Below are positions 46,810 to 58,910 of a DNA stretch of 64,000 nt, piece after piece. The translations under genes were made by a program, and so were the position numbers. The stretch's first letter is position 1, and every line of letters starts with the position of its first letter. Source of the stretch: Coprinellus micaceus (taxonomy: Eukaryota; Basidiomycota; Agaricomycetes; Agaricales; Psathyrellaceae); assembly GCA_951394405.1 (NCBI GenBank), contig OX596346.1, positions 1,736,001 through 1,800,000 on the forward strand, in the 5' to 3' direction. The notes below the pieces were generated by a model. That model saw only the letters and a list, made by a program, of their open reading frames with translations, did no database searches and was not told where the DNA came from.

Positions 46810-48848
46810 TTAGAAGTTCTCTGTTGACAAGGCCGTTAGCAACCGCATATTGGAATGCCCAAAGGAGGGCTTACCTTTGCCGAAGAAGAATCTCGTTCCC
46901 TTGGGCGAGGAGTACTTGTTGCTCATGGTATGGAGGGTCTTGGACAGCACGGCAGGACCACAGAAGAACTGGAAGGCGTAACCCGTCAGAACATCATAAC
47001 GAGATTCCACACAGCAAGGCAAACTCACCACTCCAATGTCAGTTTCGGGGTGCTTTTCGGTGAGCGACCCAAAGACACGATCCCAGTTCGGTCTTCCGAA
47101 GTGTGTTGGGGCCCTGAGCGAGGTGATAGCATCCTTCTCTGCGCCGACATCCTGGACAATGATGTTGTTGACTTCGTCCTCCTTCAGCCTGGCAGTCAAA
47201 TAGATGTTGATCTCGATGCGGTTCTGAGTATCCTCCTCCTCGATGGCGTGCAGGAGGGAGTGGAACCACTCAGCGGCTCCGAAGTCTTTGATAACCCAGG
47301 TGAAGTAGACCTTGGACAGCCTCGTCGGTTTGGCGTTAGCGAGGTTATTCATGCGGTACCAGATGTGCTTGAGAATGCTATGACGGGATGTTAGGATGGA
47401 TCCACGGGATCATCAGAGAGAGATGGATACGCACGAAGCGAAGGGAGTGACACCGATACCTGCACCGACAAGCACAATCGTCTCGTAGTTGAGGAAATCC
47501 TCGCTGGCGCTACCGAACGGACCATCGACCATAACGCGAGGAAGAGAACGGTTGACGGGAGGGGCCACTGGCATCCCCACTAACTTTCCATCCTTGCCTC
47601 CAGATTTCTTGTCAAAATCGCAACCGAGGGCCAGGGCCAGGGCCTTGGTGAAGTCTCCACAGACACGGATGTGAACGGAGATGAAATCTTCTTCGGGAGC
47701 GCTGGTAAGGGTGAAGGGATGCCATTGGAAGTAGGAGATTTCGGGGCACGAGAGGAAGATGTACTGGCCAGCCCTGGTGGTCGTCTTCTCCTTCTTAATC
47801 TGGAGCTCCATAACATTCGAGGGGTGCTGGATGACCTTATGGATGTGCGTCCTGTGGCGGGACCTAATCTCTCGAAGGATACGCTCCCAAATCCAAATGA
47901 CACCCCCGACAAGCCAGTACTTCCAGAACACACCGATAGTGTTGGAAGAGCAGTAAGGAGGACGGTCGGGCTTGATCATGCAGAACATGCCGTGGAGCTG
48001 CCAGTTGATGAAGAAGACGATGAAGAGGTGATGGGAGTACCAGAACCGTTCAAAGTGAGCACGGCGTCTCTTCTCCATTGCGAACCACACCATGACGCCA
48101 AGGGCAACGGTCATAATCCAGCCAGTCGCACCAGGTCCGGTGATGAAGTTGGCGGCCAGGAAAGCGACAACGGCCTTGCCCGCGGTGGGTTGAGTCGCAA
48201 CAGCCAACTTGTAGAAGTTGACCATGTGGGCAAGGATGTGGACGGCAGAGCCAATAACGATGGACCAGGCGGTAGCCTTGTGGAAGGTGATATTCTTGTC
48301 GAAGGGGATGATGTCGTTCAGCGGTGTGCGACGCAGAATCGAAACGAAGTTCCTGCAGACCGGCAGGAGGATGAAGATGACATCGACATGGAGAACGAGT
48401 GCAGCAGTACGTGCGGTTGCTATTGGATATGTTAGAAGCAAAGGGGAGATAAGGAATTCCAGAACTCACGGAAAGTGAACCCAAAAGTGTCCCTGGCGCC
48501 CTGCGCATTATCCTTGAGCTGGTAGTGCAGGAAACCGAACACTGCGACGAGCAGGTGCAGGAAGATGTATACACCAAAGAACAGCTGCTTTCCTCCCTCG
48601 TTGATCATCCATACATCGAATTTGTCCTTCCATCCCTTCTGCTCCGGCGCGGACTTTGTGAGAGACGACGTGGTCAACGTGCGTTGGAGGCCTTGCAGAC
48701 GCCTGCGCTCGGTCTTGTTGCGCTGAAGATGGCTGGGCTGCGAGGTCAAGGTCTTGTTGTCCGCAAGATCTGGATGCGCCGCGAGAGTTGCGGTGGCGCC
48801 CGTGAGCCTGCCATCGGAGAAATCGAGGCCGGATGACCTGTACGACAT
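46810..48848 (-). CDS. NADPH oxidase (NOX family, probably NoxA class)
   Basis: Transfers electrons from NADPH through FAD and two hemes to oxygen, producing superoxide; fungal NOX enzymes act in development and hyphal growth. From the ATG at 48848 there is an 80-residue cytosolic extension, then a first membrane segment (FFGVYIFLHLLVAVFGFLHY). The heme region has NDIIPFDKNITFHKATAWSI, VHILAHMVNF, and FWYSHHLFIVFFINWQLHG with the paired histidines. The FAD-binding motif is HPFTLTSAPEEDFISVHIRV, the NADPH loop is VLVGAGIGVTPFAS, and the C-terminus is FFCGPAVLSKTL and the NOX-typical FFFGKENF end. That end is only reached by splicing a short intron so that the last exon (46810-46820) has eleven coding bases. 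No EF-hands are seen. Class A is favoured by the IIPFDKNITFHK segment; moderate confidence in class, high in family. Confidence 0.93.
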
Positions 48849-49414
48849 GATATTATACGCCCTGCGTGTCGAGCTCTATAGGAAGAAACTAAAGCGAAAT
48901 AAAAAGAGTGAAGAGAATACCGGCACAGCTGGTAGAAAAGGAAGGGTATGGGGGTAAGGAGGGGGGAGGAGAAGAGGAGAAATGATGGTCGAATGAGCTC
49001 GTCTGTGTTGTTGTGCCACCGTCAGATCAGGACTCGTTGCTCACACACGCAGCCGGCGTTCCCATAGCATTATTGTTCTCACCAACTCTCACCCAACCAT
49101 CACAGAAATAGGTCCAGTCTTTTAAAACGATGACCTAGACCCGCGACTAGTTGTTTTCCTTACGGTCCATGCATGCCTTTCGACTGCGGCCAAGACACGG
49201 CGCCCTCTGCAGTTGTATCTCAAACGAGCACTCCGCAGCTTCCTTCCGACCATCGGGTTGAGGCGCCTATTTACGACGACTGGCGCTCCAATGATGACCA
49301 CGATATTTTTGACTGGTATATTTCACTGATATCAGGAAGCAAGAAGACACCACCGACATACTACTCACTTCGCCGATATCGTGTTCAGATGTTTCTTACG
49401 ACGTCACTTACATA
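48849..49414. other. Intergenic region upstream of NOX gene
   Basis: About 570 bases: the leader and promoter of the oxidase and the 3' region of the M20 gene. A plus-strand open frame begins at 49173 and runs antisense into the M20 exons; I do not regard it as a gene. Confidence 0.45.
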
Positions 49415-51353
49415 CTACAGATTACGGATGGCCTTGTCCTCTTCAAACGTTTGCTTGACCTGGCCGAAGAATCAGAACATGCAAAACAGCTCAATTCCGA
49501 CATGTCTCTTCACTCACCTTTGCAAAGAACTCGTCATCAATCAGGACACGGACACCAGTGGCAGCAAGCGCCTTGGTGACGTCCAAGCAAGCATTGTGAG
49601 CTTCGATGGTAGCAGCTGCCTGGGTGAATTGGGGAGTATGGTTCCCTCCGTCGAAAACGGTTGGAATTGCTGACGACAATCCAAGGTGAGCAAACCACGA
49701 TTATGCCAAGAGGATCTTTGCTTACCGAACCCAGGGTGGAGAGAAGGCAATTCTGAAATGAATCTAAGCAACACTCCAACACTCGTATCCAAGAAGATGG
49801 TTACCGTAGGTGATGTTTCCCTGTATAAGAATCGATCAGTCAATCGTGCACGTAGATCGCACCTGATTGTGTATACTTACGAAGTCAGTCGATGCGCTAT
49901 GGATACCCCAGGTGTAATCGATAGCACCATACTTGTTGAGGACAATGTTGGCAACCTCCTCACCTGGGGCGCGGTCATGACAGGCAACGTAATGGTAAGA
50001 TAAGGGTCAACTCACCAAGCGCCTTGTTTTGCCTCAGGTCAGCCGTGCTTAGGCCCGTCTCCTTGATATCCAACGTGCAGCCAGTCGCCAGAGCAGCCGC
50101 CCTATACGCATAAATCAATTCAACGCCGCCTCGCGACCCCCAGGAAGACGAGGGCGACTCACTCGAAGCAGGGGAGCACGCGCTTCACGGTCTCATCCTT
50201 CTCCTTGACAGTGGGTGCCCGCACGTAGCATCTGGTACGCACCAGTGTCAGGATCGGGCGGGACATGGCAACCAGGTTGCTTGGCACTCACATGAATCGG
50301 GCAAAGTCAGGGATGATATTGGGTGCCCAATCTTTCCCCTCGATTATGCCGTGAACGCGGTGCGTGGGCCTAAGCTGCTGACGGAGTGCGGAAATGTTGT
50401 TGTACCCGAGGACAGCTGCGTCTAGTGCGTTCTTACCTTCCCAAGGTGATAGAGCAGCGTGAGCCCTGGAAGCATTGAACGTTGAGAGAATATGCGTGAG
50501 GAACAAACCTACACCTACGTGTGTCCACGGTATTCGACAGTGATCCTTTCGAGAGCGAGACAGCTACTCAAGCTCACAGACCCAACGGGGCCAGGGGCCG
50601 GATGGCACATGAGACAGGCGTCCATCCCCTCGTAGGCACCCTTATTCAGGAGAACGACCTTTCCAGAACCACCCTCCTCAGCTAGCCAGCACATTAGGAA
50701 CGGGTGTCATGACGTAGTAGGGAAATGTGCGCACATACCAGGTGTTCCAAGGAGAACGATCTTTCCAGACAAGTTGTGCTTCTCGAGAGCTGCACGGATG
50801 GCGATGGCGACGGCAACACCAGAGATTCCAATGAGGTTGTGGCCGCAAGCGTGGCCGATGCCCCTGAGGGCGTCCATCTCTGAGTTGACGCCGATGGTCC
50901 TTCCACCGGTGCCTACTTCGTATGTCGCCCTCCAGGCGGTTGGGATTTTGTACTGCTTATCGACGACGAACCCGTGCTTGGTCATGAATGCGGTATACGC
51001 GTCATGAGCGTAGCTTTTGGGTGAGGCGTTGAGTAGCTGCACGAGCTATAGAGAGTTGGATCGGATGACTGACTATTCCTCATACCCAAGTTCAGGGTGT
51101 GCTGGGGCCAAAGCTGTTCAACCCATAGCGTACGAGAACGAGAAGGTTCCAACTCACTGTGAATGTCCAAGCTCAGCTCCCTCAACTCAGGGTCCAATTC
51201 CTTGATCTTTTGCTCGATCGTCTCCAAGATATCGGGACGATAAAGCTCTATCGCGCCTGGTTTCACTGGGGCAGGCTTCTGCACATCATCTGGCCTCCAA
51301 ACACGAGTCAGGTCCACAGCAGATTCGGTATTGTGGTCAGAGCAGTGGCACAT
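49415..51353 (-). CDS. M20-family amidohydrolase/peptidase (PM20D2-like)
   Basis: A zinc-dependent amidase or dipeptidase-like hydrolase, probably cytosolic as no signal peptide is visible. From the ATG at 51353 ([19 protein letters not shown]) the exons give [28 protein letters not shown], then [20 protein letters not shown], the metal-site segment [58 protein letters not shown], and [13 protein letters not shown]. The dimerisation domain has [20 protein letters not shown]. The tail includes [40 protein letters not shown] and, after a GTGAGT intron, a final [13 protein letters not shown] before TAG at 49415-49417. Around nine introns. Substrate unknown. Confidence 0.9.
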
Positions 51354-51686
51354 TGAGGTTAAGAGTGAAGAATCGGCTCCTTCCCATTCTGGCCCTGTTC
51401 TTATTTGGAGTCGATTCGTGCAATGTCGTGGTTCCGGACAGGTAGACGCCGGTGCCAGTAGCCGCCAATATAGTCTCGTGGACAACTAGGAGTTATTCTC
51501 ATCCTCCCATTCAATCGCACTAGAGTCCAATCCTCTCAAATACAGTTCATCGGGAAGCCATACAAGGGCGCCCTAACGAACCGAAAGGGGCCTGGGCGCT
51601 AATCCATCTTTGTCGAGGTGTCAGATCAGATGCAATAATACGGGCGGCGATGACGGCAGGTGGCCTCCTCGTTCGAACCACCACCA
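51354..51686. promoter_or_regulatory. Shared divergent promoter region
   Basis: About 330 bases between divergent start codons of the M20 gene and the small hypothetical gene. No specific element is recognised. Confidence 0.4.
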
Positions 51687-52231
51687 ATGCTGGGTAGATG
51701 TCTTGACCTGGTTCGCAAACGGAAACCGACGGTGGGCAACGCGCAGGCCAAAGAGGAGGATGGGAAGTCCGTGACTGAGTCAACGGCGTCGACGTGTAAG
51801 CCACAGTCTACGTGCTACGATACCTGCGCTTTACCAACAACTTCCCTTACCAATGCATAGCAGGAGAACTAGCCGCCGACAAGCACATCGACGCCCAGGA
51901 GGATTGTTTGGAGGAAGGATATGGGTCCGACGACTCAGGGGCAGACTCTCTCGCCTCCATTGACACCATTTCAGATGATGGTTCTGGGTCTGACGTGGAA
52001 AGAGAAAGGCACTGGAGGGTGAGGAAGATACTGAAGTACTCTCGATGGCGAAGAGACGTAGACCCCTCCACCTCCCGGGGAGAGAAGAGGGCCAAGGACA
52101 TTGAGAGGCGGATAGCGAAGCAGAAGGAGAAGCTGCGTGAGCTGGGAGCCAACGAACCGAAAGGTTTGGAGACGGTGGAAGAAGAGGACTCTGACGAGTC
52201 GAGTATTCGCGTTCCGGTATCACCTAGTTGA
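51687..52231 (+). CDS. Small hypothetical charged protein
   Basis: Two exons (51687 to about 51797; about 51861-52231) encode about 160 residues. The start MLGRCLDLVRKRKPTVGN is followed by an acidic Ser/Asp-rich segment (EEGYGSDDSGADSLASIDTI), then a basic helical part (RHWRVRKILKYSRWRRDVDP, KRAKDIERRIAKQKEKLREL) and an acidic C-terminus (EEEDSDESSIR). No family is recognised. It ends only about 110 bases before the HCS1 start, so the two could share regulation or run-through transcripts. Confidence 0.5.
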
Positions 52232-52340
52232 AACGTCGTAAGCCTCGTCCAGATTGAATAGACGCCGGTGCAGCCCCTATCCCAATCGCGTTCAAGCGCG
52301 TCGACGCGTCATATCCATCCCTTAAACCTGATCCACCATC

Positions 52341-55300
52341 ATGTCGACCGAGGAACAGCTCAGAGCCTTCATCAAGCGACAGAGGGAGCTCCTGACTCGC
52401 GAACGAGACGCCGAAATCGAACGAACCTCTCTTCTCCTCTCGAACTGTGGCCCCAAGTTGCTGGAGCAGAAGGGATTGGCGCTGAATGGTGTGGGCGTCG
52501 CGAGCGTGAACATTGGTCTGGGAGGAAAGACGTGCGCGACTGCTCTCTCAGTCGTCGAACGACGCTGATCGTACTCAAAGGTAGACTTGTAGAGCTGGAG
52601 AGGCCCGCAGCATACCACACGAGCCCGGTCTTCCCTCCTCATACGTTCAGGAATGGCGATCTCGCCAGAATCGAGCCAAACGTCACCGCGGCCGCCAAGA
52701 AGCCCAAAAAATCTGCAGCTGCAGCTGGAGCTGAAGCCAAATCGCAGCAGCAGGCGGAAGGTGTGGTGTACAGGGTGCGTTGTGAGCAACTCAACCAGGA
52801 TCCCGCGTCAGTCTAATGAGAAGAATAGGTCTCCGATACCAAGATTGTCATCGCGGTTAATCCCTCGGACGATGACCTTGACCTACCTGAAAGATGCCGT
52901 CTCGTCAAATTGGCGAATAGCGTCACTTATGATAGGTGCGATTACACCTACTATTCCTCGCACGCATTCTGAAGGTGATGTAGGATGGATAAAGCGATTG
53001 ACCGCCTCGAAAAGACGACCCTTCCCTCGGGCGGGGACGAAAGGGCGCCCGAGCTCACCCCGCTGACACAGGTACTACTCGGAATGAAGCCCATGGCCGC
53101 GAGAACGACTGTTCAGAACATCGAGTTCTTCGATCCAACTATGAATGACAGTCAGAAGGAAGCGGTGACGTTCTGCCTCGAGTCGCCCGAGTTGGCGTGT
53201 ATACACGGGCCTCCAGGTACCTTTCTCCACTCGCTAGTACCCCGTCTCCTATCTCATTTCGATCGAATGAGGCACCGGAAAGACGCATACACTCATCGAG
53301 ATCATCCGTCAACTGACTTCTCAAACACCCGCCAACCCAAGACCCCTCCGTCTCCTCGTATGCGGTGCATCGAACCTGGCAGTGGATAACATTCTGGAAC
53401 GACTATTGGCTCTCCCCGTTCCAGAGAAGGGTAACCGACTCAAAGTCACACGCATTGGACATCCAGCGAGGGTGATGGCCACTGAAGGCGTCCTGGACTC
53501 TACCCTCGAAGTCAAGTCTACGAGGACGGACCAGGTGAGCTTGCAAATTGCGCATATTAACCCCTTTTTGACGAACTATGGACGATGAGGCGGCACTGGT
53601 GAAGGATATCAAGCAAGAGATTGAAGACACAATGAGCACGCTTTCCGGGAAGGGTAAAGGCGGTAAGGGCAAGGCCCCTCGCGGTCCCGAGAGGAAGAAA
53701 TTGTGGGAAGAGGTCAGAGCCCTTCGGAAAGAGTAAGCTTTAGCAACTCCCCTTGTCTATGCCTCTCGACTCATTTCCCCTCAGGTTTAGAAAGCGAGAA
53801 GGAGGTATTGTCAGCTCAGTTCTGAATGAATCTCAGGTCGTCCTGGCTACATGCCACTCTGCTGGAGGTCGTCAACTATGGAATCAAGACTTCGATGTGG
53901 TCATCATAGATGAAGCTACCCAAGCCATCGAAGCGGTAGGTGCCGTCCCCTCTTTCGTGTTCAGCCGAAACTGACCCTTGTATGATATGTCTATAGGTTT
54001 GCTGGGTACCGATCTTCAAAGCCAAGAAGCTCATCCTCGCTGGCGATCCTCTACAACTGCCACCCACGATTCTCTCGTTGGACAAGGAGCGGAAGAAGAA
54101 GGATAAGAAGAAAGCGGCTAAGGGGAGCAAGCCGGCTTCCGACAAAGCCAACTCGAAGTCACAGCCTATCTCGAAACAATCCGCCAGCAACGAGGACCCT
54201 CCTTCGAATGGTGGCAACGAAAACGAGGGAGAGGCGGACGGCGGGGATGATACCGAGGATGGTGAATTGGAGGAAGGCCAGACGCTTCAGGATGGTGTCG
54301 GGCTGAAACCCAGGTGGCCCGTCGAACTTCGTCCTCCGTGTACCCTGGAGACAACGCTCTTTGACAGACTGGAGAAGATGTATGGATCAGGCATCAAGCG
54401 GATGCTTCAAGTTCAATATCGGTACGCCCTTCCCTCGCTGGACTCTTTACCTACCCCTTGCCGGCTCACTCTCCATGTGTATCTGACAGGATGCACGACC
54501 AAATATGTAATTTCCCCTCTGAAACGCTCTATCAATCCAAACTCAAATCTCACCCCTCCGTCGCCTCTCATTTACTCGAGGACCTCCCCAATGCTGAGCA
54601 AGACGCCGACGACGACGAGGCCCTCCAGCACCCCGTTGTGTTCTTCGATACATCCGGGTGCGAGTACTTTGAGAAACTGGATGGGGACTCGGATGAGGGG
54701 AGTCGGTGTAATGAGAATGAAGGGACGATTGTGAAGAATTGGGTTGAGAAACTCGTACGCCTTCAAATACACCTCCGTTTCTCGATTCCTGACCAAAACC
54801 TTTCCAATAGATGGCAGCGGGAATCCAGTCCAACCAAATCGCCATCATCACGCCCTACCAAGCTCAGGTCGCCCTACTCACGTCTCTCCTGCGTCCGACA
54901 TACGGTCCATCCCTCGAGATCGGAACCGTCGACGGTATGCAAGGAAGAGAAAAGGAGGCGATAGTCATCAGCATGGTCAGGAGCAACGATACCGTGCGTT
55001 TACGCCCATTTCTTTATCGTTGAAGTTATCATGAGCTGACTGAGTGGAATGACAGAGGGAAGTAGGGTTCTTAAAAGAGAAGCGAAGGATGAACGGTTCG
55101 TCTGCATTCACTCCTCCTCTGTGGCTTCGCCGCTCACAAATTATTGACAATAGTGGCCATGACTCGAGCCCGCAGACACCTTGTGAGTTCCTTGTTCCTC
55201 ATAGGTCGTATCCGAGAAGGTGGTAGATTGACAAACCGTGTTCTAGTGCGTTATCGGCGACGCTTCAACAGTTATCCATGGGGGGAGCTACCTGAAGCAA

Positions 55301-55354
55301 TGGCTGGCATGGCTCGAAGCTAACGCAGATGTCAGATACGCAGGGCTGGATTGA
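52341..55354 (+). CDS. HCS1: HCS1/SMUBP2-type superfamily 1B helicase
   Basis: Matches the DNA polymerase alpha-associated helicase Hcs1 and animal IGHMBP2. From the ATG at 52341 ([20 protein letters not shown]) come [58 protein letters not shown], and [20 protein letters not shown]. The Walker A loop is split by an intron (HGPPG / [14 protein letters not shown]). Further motifs: [29 protein letters not shown], the Walker [70 protein letters not shown] and [10 protein letters not shown], ending [19 protein letters not shown]. Just after GDPLQLPP a 75-residue Lys- then Asp/Glu-rich insertion is present. About eleven introns. Intact. Confidence 0.93.
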
Positions 55355-56050
55355 AAGGGCTTCGCCTCCCGAACTCCTCAGGAATCACAGGTTCGCGCAA
55401 AGCCGGGGAGGGTCGGCTTCCATCTCACCGAAGACATATTTAGTGCGGCGTCTGTCCCGTGGAACAAGAGGGAGGGAATATAAACATGTTTTGCAGCTTT
55501 CGGTGGCAGGCTGCCCTCAAGCACACCAGCCTCGTGTTGGATGTTCCGGAATGCCCCCACAATCAGGTGCCCCACCCACCCACCGTTCCGAAGCGTTCAT
55601 CTTCCAAAGATTGAATCTAAAGGGGCTGAGTGTGTCATTGCGGTGTGTACAAGGTATACAAACTAAGCACTGAGAGATGCGGGTGTAGTGTAAGAGGAAG
55701 TTGGCAGGTGTCGCTTTGTATAAATAGGAAAGCTAGACATTCGATGAGGGCGAGTGATACGTGGAATTGGGCCATAACGATATCGATGCGATGCATGGTA
55801 GGTAGTACGATTGAAGGATCGATGCATAAGAGCCGTGAAGAAGCCATGATGGGGAGGATGTCGCGAGGGGTGAGGGGTGAGGCTGTCCGAAGCCTTGCGG
55901 AAGCCATTTTCGTTGGAGCGAGGATTGGGGGGGAAGCGAGCAAATGTCCGGAAGTCGATGACAAATGCCGGGGGAGTGCATCGTGAAGAAGTCAAGGCAT
56001 GGGGGGAGAAGAAGGGAGGAGAAGAGACGAAGGGCGATTCGGCACCCAAT
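55355..56050. other. Convergent 3' region
   Basis: About 700 bases between two convergent stops (HCS1 and the AAA-like gene). No gene seen; 55880-56040 is purine-rich on the plus strand. Confidence 0.45.
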
Positions 56051-58910
56051 CTAATACTCATCTACGTCTGAGAGACTCGCATACTCCGACACACTCCTAT
56101 CATCCTCGTACTCCTTGATCACCTCCCTCATCGCAAACCTCATAATCGGGCTCACAGGGAACAACTTCGGCCCAATCACCTCTTCCTCCTCATCCTCCAT
56201 GTCCTCCGCGATCTCGGCCATCCCATCGTACTCGTCCGCATAATGATGCTGGAACGGAGGCGGGGGCGGTTGGTTCATAAGCTGCGGAAGAACATGATAC
56301 GGGGGCTGCTGCTGAACGAAGGACCTTTGCTGCTCGACAATCTCGTCTGGGGACATCGCTACCATGACATCCGCTGCGGAGCCTTGGTCTTCCTCCGAAA
56401 ACACAGGGGGAGGGTGGGCTGGCATCGAGTTGAGAGGGGCTAGAGGAACGAGATGTTGGTGCGACGCGTTGGAGAAGTTGACGGCAGTCGTCGACCCGCT
56501 CATGATGTTCGTTCCGGTGACAGTCGCGTTGCTAACCGACGACGGCTGCGGGTGCTGCTGAATCGACGGCGCCTGCATGGGCCGCAAGATCGTCGAGCTC
56601 GCCTCAGCCTCGGGGTGCTGCATCGGCGCGTAGCTGGGGGTCGCACTCAGATTGGGCTGGGCTTGGGAGCTGAGGTTCGCCGCGAGATTGGCATTGCCAT
56701 TAGCAGTGGCAGTAGTCACCGCAAGGCTGATCGGCCTCCTGCTGGCGTCCACAGCTCCAGGTATCCCATCTGTCCACTTCACATCAACGACTTTACCCCT
56801 AATCATCCCATCGACCGCCTTTGCCCCTAGCTCCCTGCACAAATGGAAGTACGGCAGGTACATCACACCTCCTGTCGTAAACCTCGACATAACCTTCAAC
56901 AGCTGCATCGGCGTAAACTCCGGGACGGCCCCAACACCCTCATACGGAGTGAAAGAAGCGATAAGAGGGCTCCCGGAGCTGCCCAACATACCGTAGCTGA
57001 GGTTCGATTGGGTAGGGTTGGTGCCGGCTTGGTACATTCTGAACCCAGCAGCGCCAAGGCTCGGGTGTAGGAAGGTTTCGGGGCTGGCACGGTGAGCCTC
57101 GGTCGACATGTTCGCGGTGTTGTGGACGCTGCCAGAGGGGTTGGCGGCGGAGGGACTTTCAAAGCCGCCTCCAGGGGCTTGGGATGAGTGGATGATGTGG
57201 AGGTTGAGGAGGGCATGAGCTTGGAGGAAGTGGGAGCATTGCTTGACGTTGATGGTTCCTCCGGAATTGACTATTGGCGATGTCGGTGACGATAGTTAGA
57301 TGAAGTAGCTGAGTGGGCATGAAGGGGACGCACCATAGTCCGTTACAAAGTCATACCAATGAGCCACCTTTCCACCAAAAGCTTCGTACAACGTCTCGAA
57401 ATCCAGCCTCCTGGCATTCTGGGGCAAGGTGGCCAAGCGAGGGAGGACGCGGTCTCGGAAGTACGCGCGCATCTCGCCCTTGGACAGGTCCCCGATGGAA
57501 ATGAGTTTGCAATACCACAAGACGCCGACCCTCGAAAGCCATCCCTGGTAGAAGGGGTCGGAAGTGGCGTGGACGACATGACAGAGACGATCTTGTTTCG
57601 TTAGAACGAGGGTGGAGTCCATGAGGGTTTGCATGGTTTGTGCGGATGGGACCAGATGGGGTCTGGGCAGGAGGGTCAGTTCGTGGAGGGTCGTAAGGTC
57701 TCGGAGCTTACAGTTTGTGGGCTTCGTCGAAGAACAAAACTGGGACTCGCTTAACCCTCTTCTTTCTCCGTTCTTCATCAACAGCTTGCGATGGATCAGG
57801 CTCGATGAAGGGTTCGGGAGATGCGACCTGTTGCTTCCTCCTGGACATGAACCAGCGCCTATTTACTGAGCCCGATGCCTGGGAACCCTCACCCACTACA
57901 GTGGCCTCTGTAGTGTTTTGCGAACCGCCACGGAAATGGCCGAATTTCTGCTTGCCCATGCCCGAGGTATCCCGGGGCTCGAACTCCCGATACCGGAGCA
58001 AGGAGCTCTGGAAAAGCTCCATCAGCCGAGCGATATCACTGGGCTTCACCTCGCTCTTGCCCTCCCCATCCGCACCACCCGTCCGGCGCTGAACATTGAT
58101 CCTGTCATGCTTGAATCCGAACGCTTCCGCCTCGAAAGCGTCCCATCCCTCGGCCTTGACCTCCCATTCCGGCATGGCTACAGGTTGTGAAGACCCTTGT
58201 TCATACCACCCGCCGCGCTTTGATAGCTCCTCGAAGTACCCTTCCATCTGTACGCTGAGACTCGTGTAGAGGCTCTCCAAATCCGTGAAGCCAGAGATGC
58301 GAAGATCGAAGTGCAGCACGTGGTAGCGAGGATGCGACAGAATCTCGCGGAGGAGGGCAGTCTACATGGTGAAACGTTGCTGTGTATCAGTGTCATCATT
58401 AATGCATGAGGCGCGTGTATGGCACACCTTCCCAACACTTGGGGCCCCGAACAAGACGGTGAAGGAAGGCTCGCCCTCAAGAGCTCGCTGGATGGCCTGC
58501 ATTTCATGGCGGCGAGGGAAGAAACCGGGGAGACGCGAGAAGGTATGTGTGGGGCGGATTTGGGATCGTTCGCGGGTTTCCTGGATTTCCTGGCGGGCTT
58601 CGTCCAACATGCGTTTCGACTCGGTTAATGAACGGACGGTAGCAGCAGGCTGCATATTTGTCAGGGGTAAGCACACTTGATGAGGATGTACGGCATACGT
58701 TAGTGACCACTCCTATTATCTCGCCCATGCCAAAGAAGTTTCGCCTGCCAGGGGATGCTGGGATGTATGATTGACGCTTGCGAGGGATGTTGGTGCGAAA
58801 AAGCCAGTGCACGGGTTCAGGGACCTGGACGCGAGGCGGACGTGGTTTCCTGAGCCGATTGTTGTTCACCGACGATGCCGTGCTCCTTGTGCTCCTAGCC
58901 CTGGTACTCA
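56051..58910 (-). CDS. AAA-like P-loop ATPase, fungal, function unknown
   Basis: From the ATG at 58910 (MSTRARSTRSTASSVNNNRL) the exons give a basic N-terminus, FFGMGEIIGVVTN, a coiled helix (SLTESKRMLDEARQEIQETR), then GFFPRRHEMQAIQRALEG and the Walker A FGAPSVGK, with an intron right after the Lys, continuing TALLREILSHPRYHVLHFDL. An approximately 150-residue insertion with DAFEAEAFGFKHDRINVQRR and IARLMELFQSSLLRYREFEP precedes the Walker B VLFFDEAHKL. Next: QDRLCHVVHATSDPFYQGWL, SRVGVLWYCKLISIGDLSKG, YEAFGGKVAHWYDFVTDY. The C-terminal third combines FTPMQLLKVMSRFTTGGVMY and a Gln/Pro/Ala-rich region, ending in an acidic tail. The layout is like Arch_ATPase-type STAND NTPases, but I cannot name the function. 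An upstream in-frame extension without a good ATG exists. Confidence 0.72.

Noticed and set aside
49173..49673. Plus-strand open frame of 166 codons
   Set aside because: More than half of it is antisense to well-supported M20 exons, and the residues have no recognisable motif.
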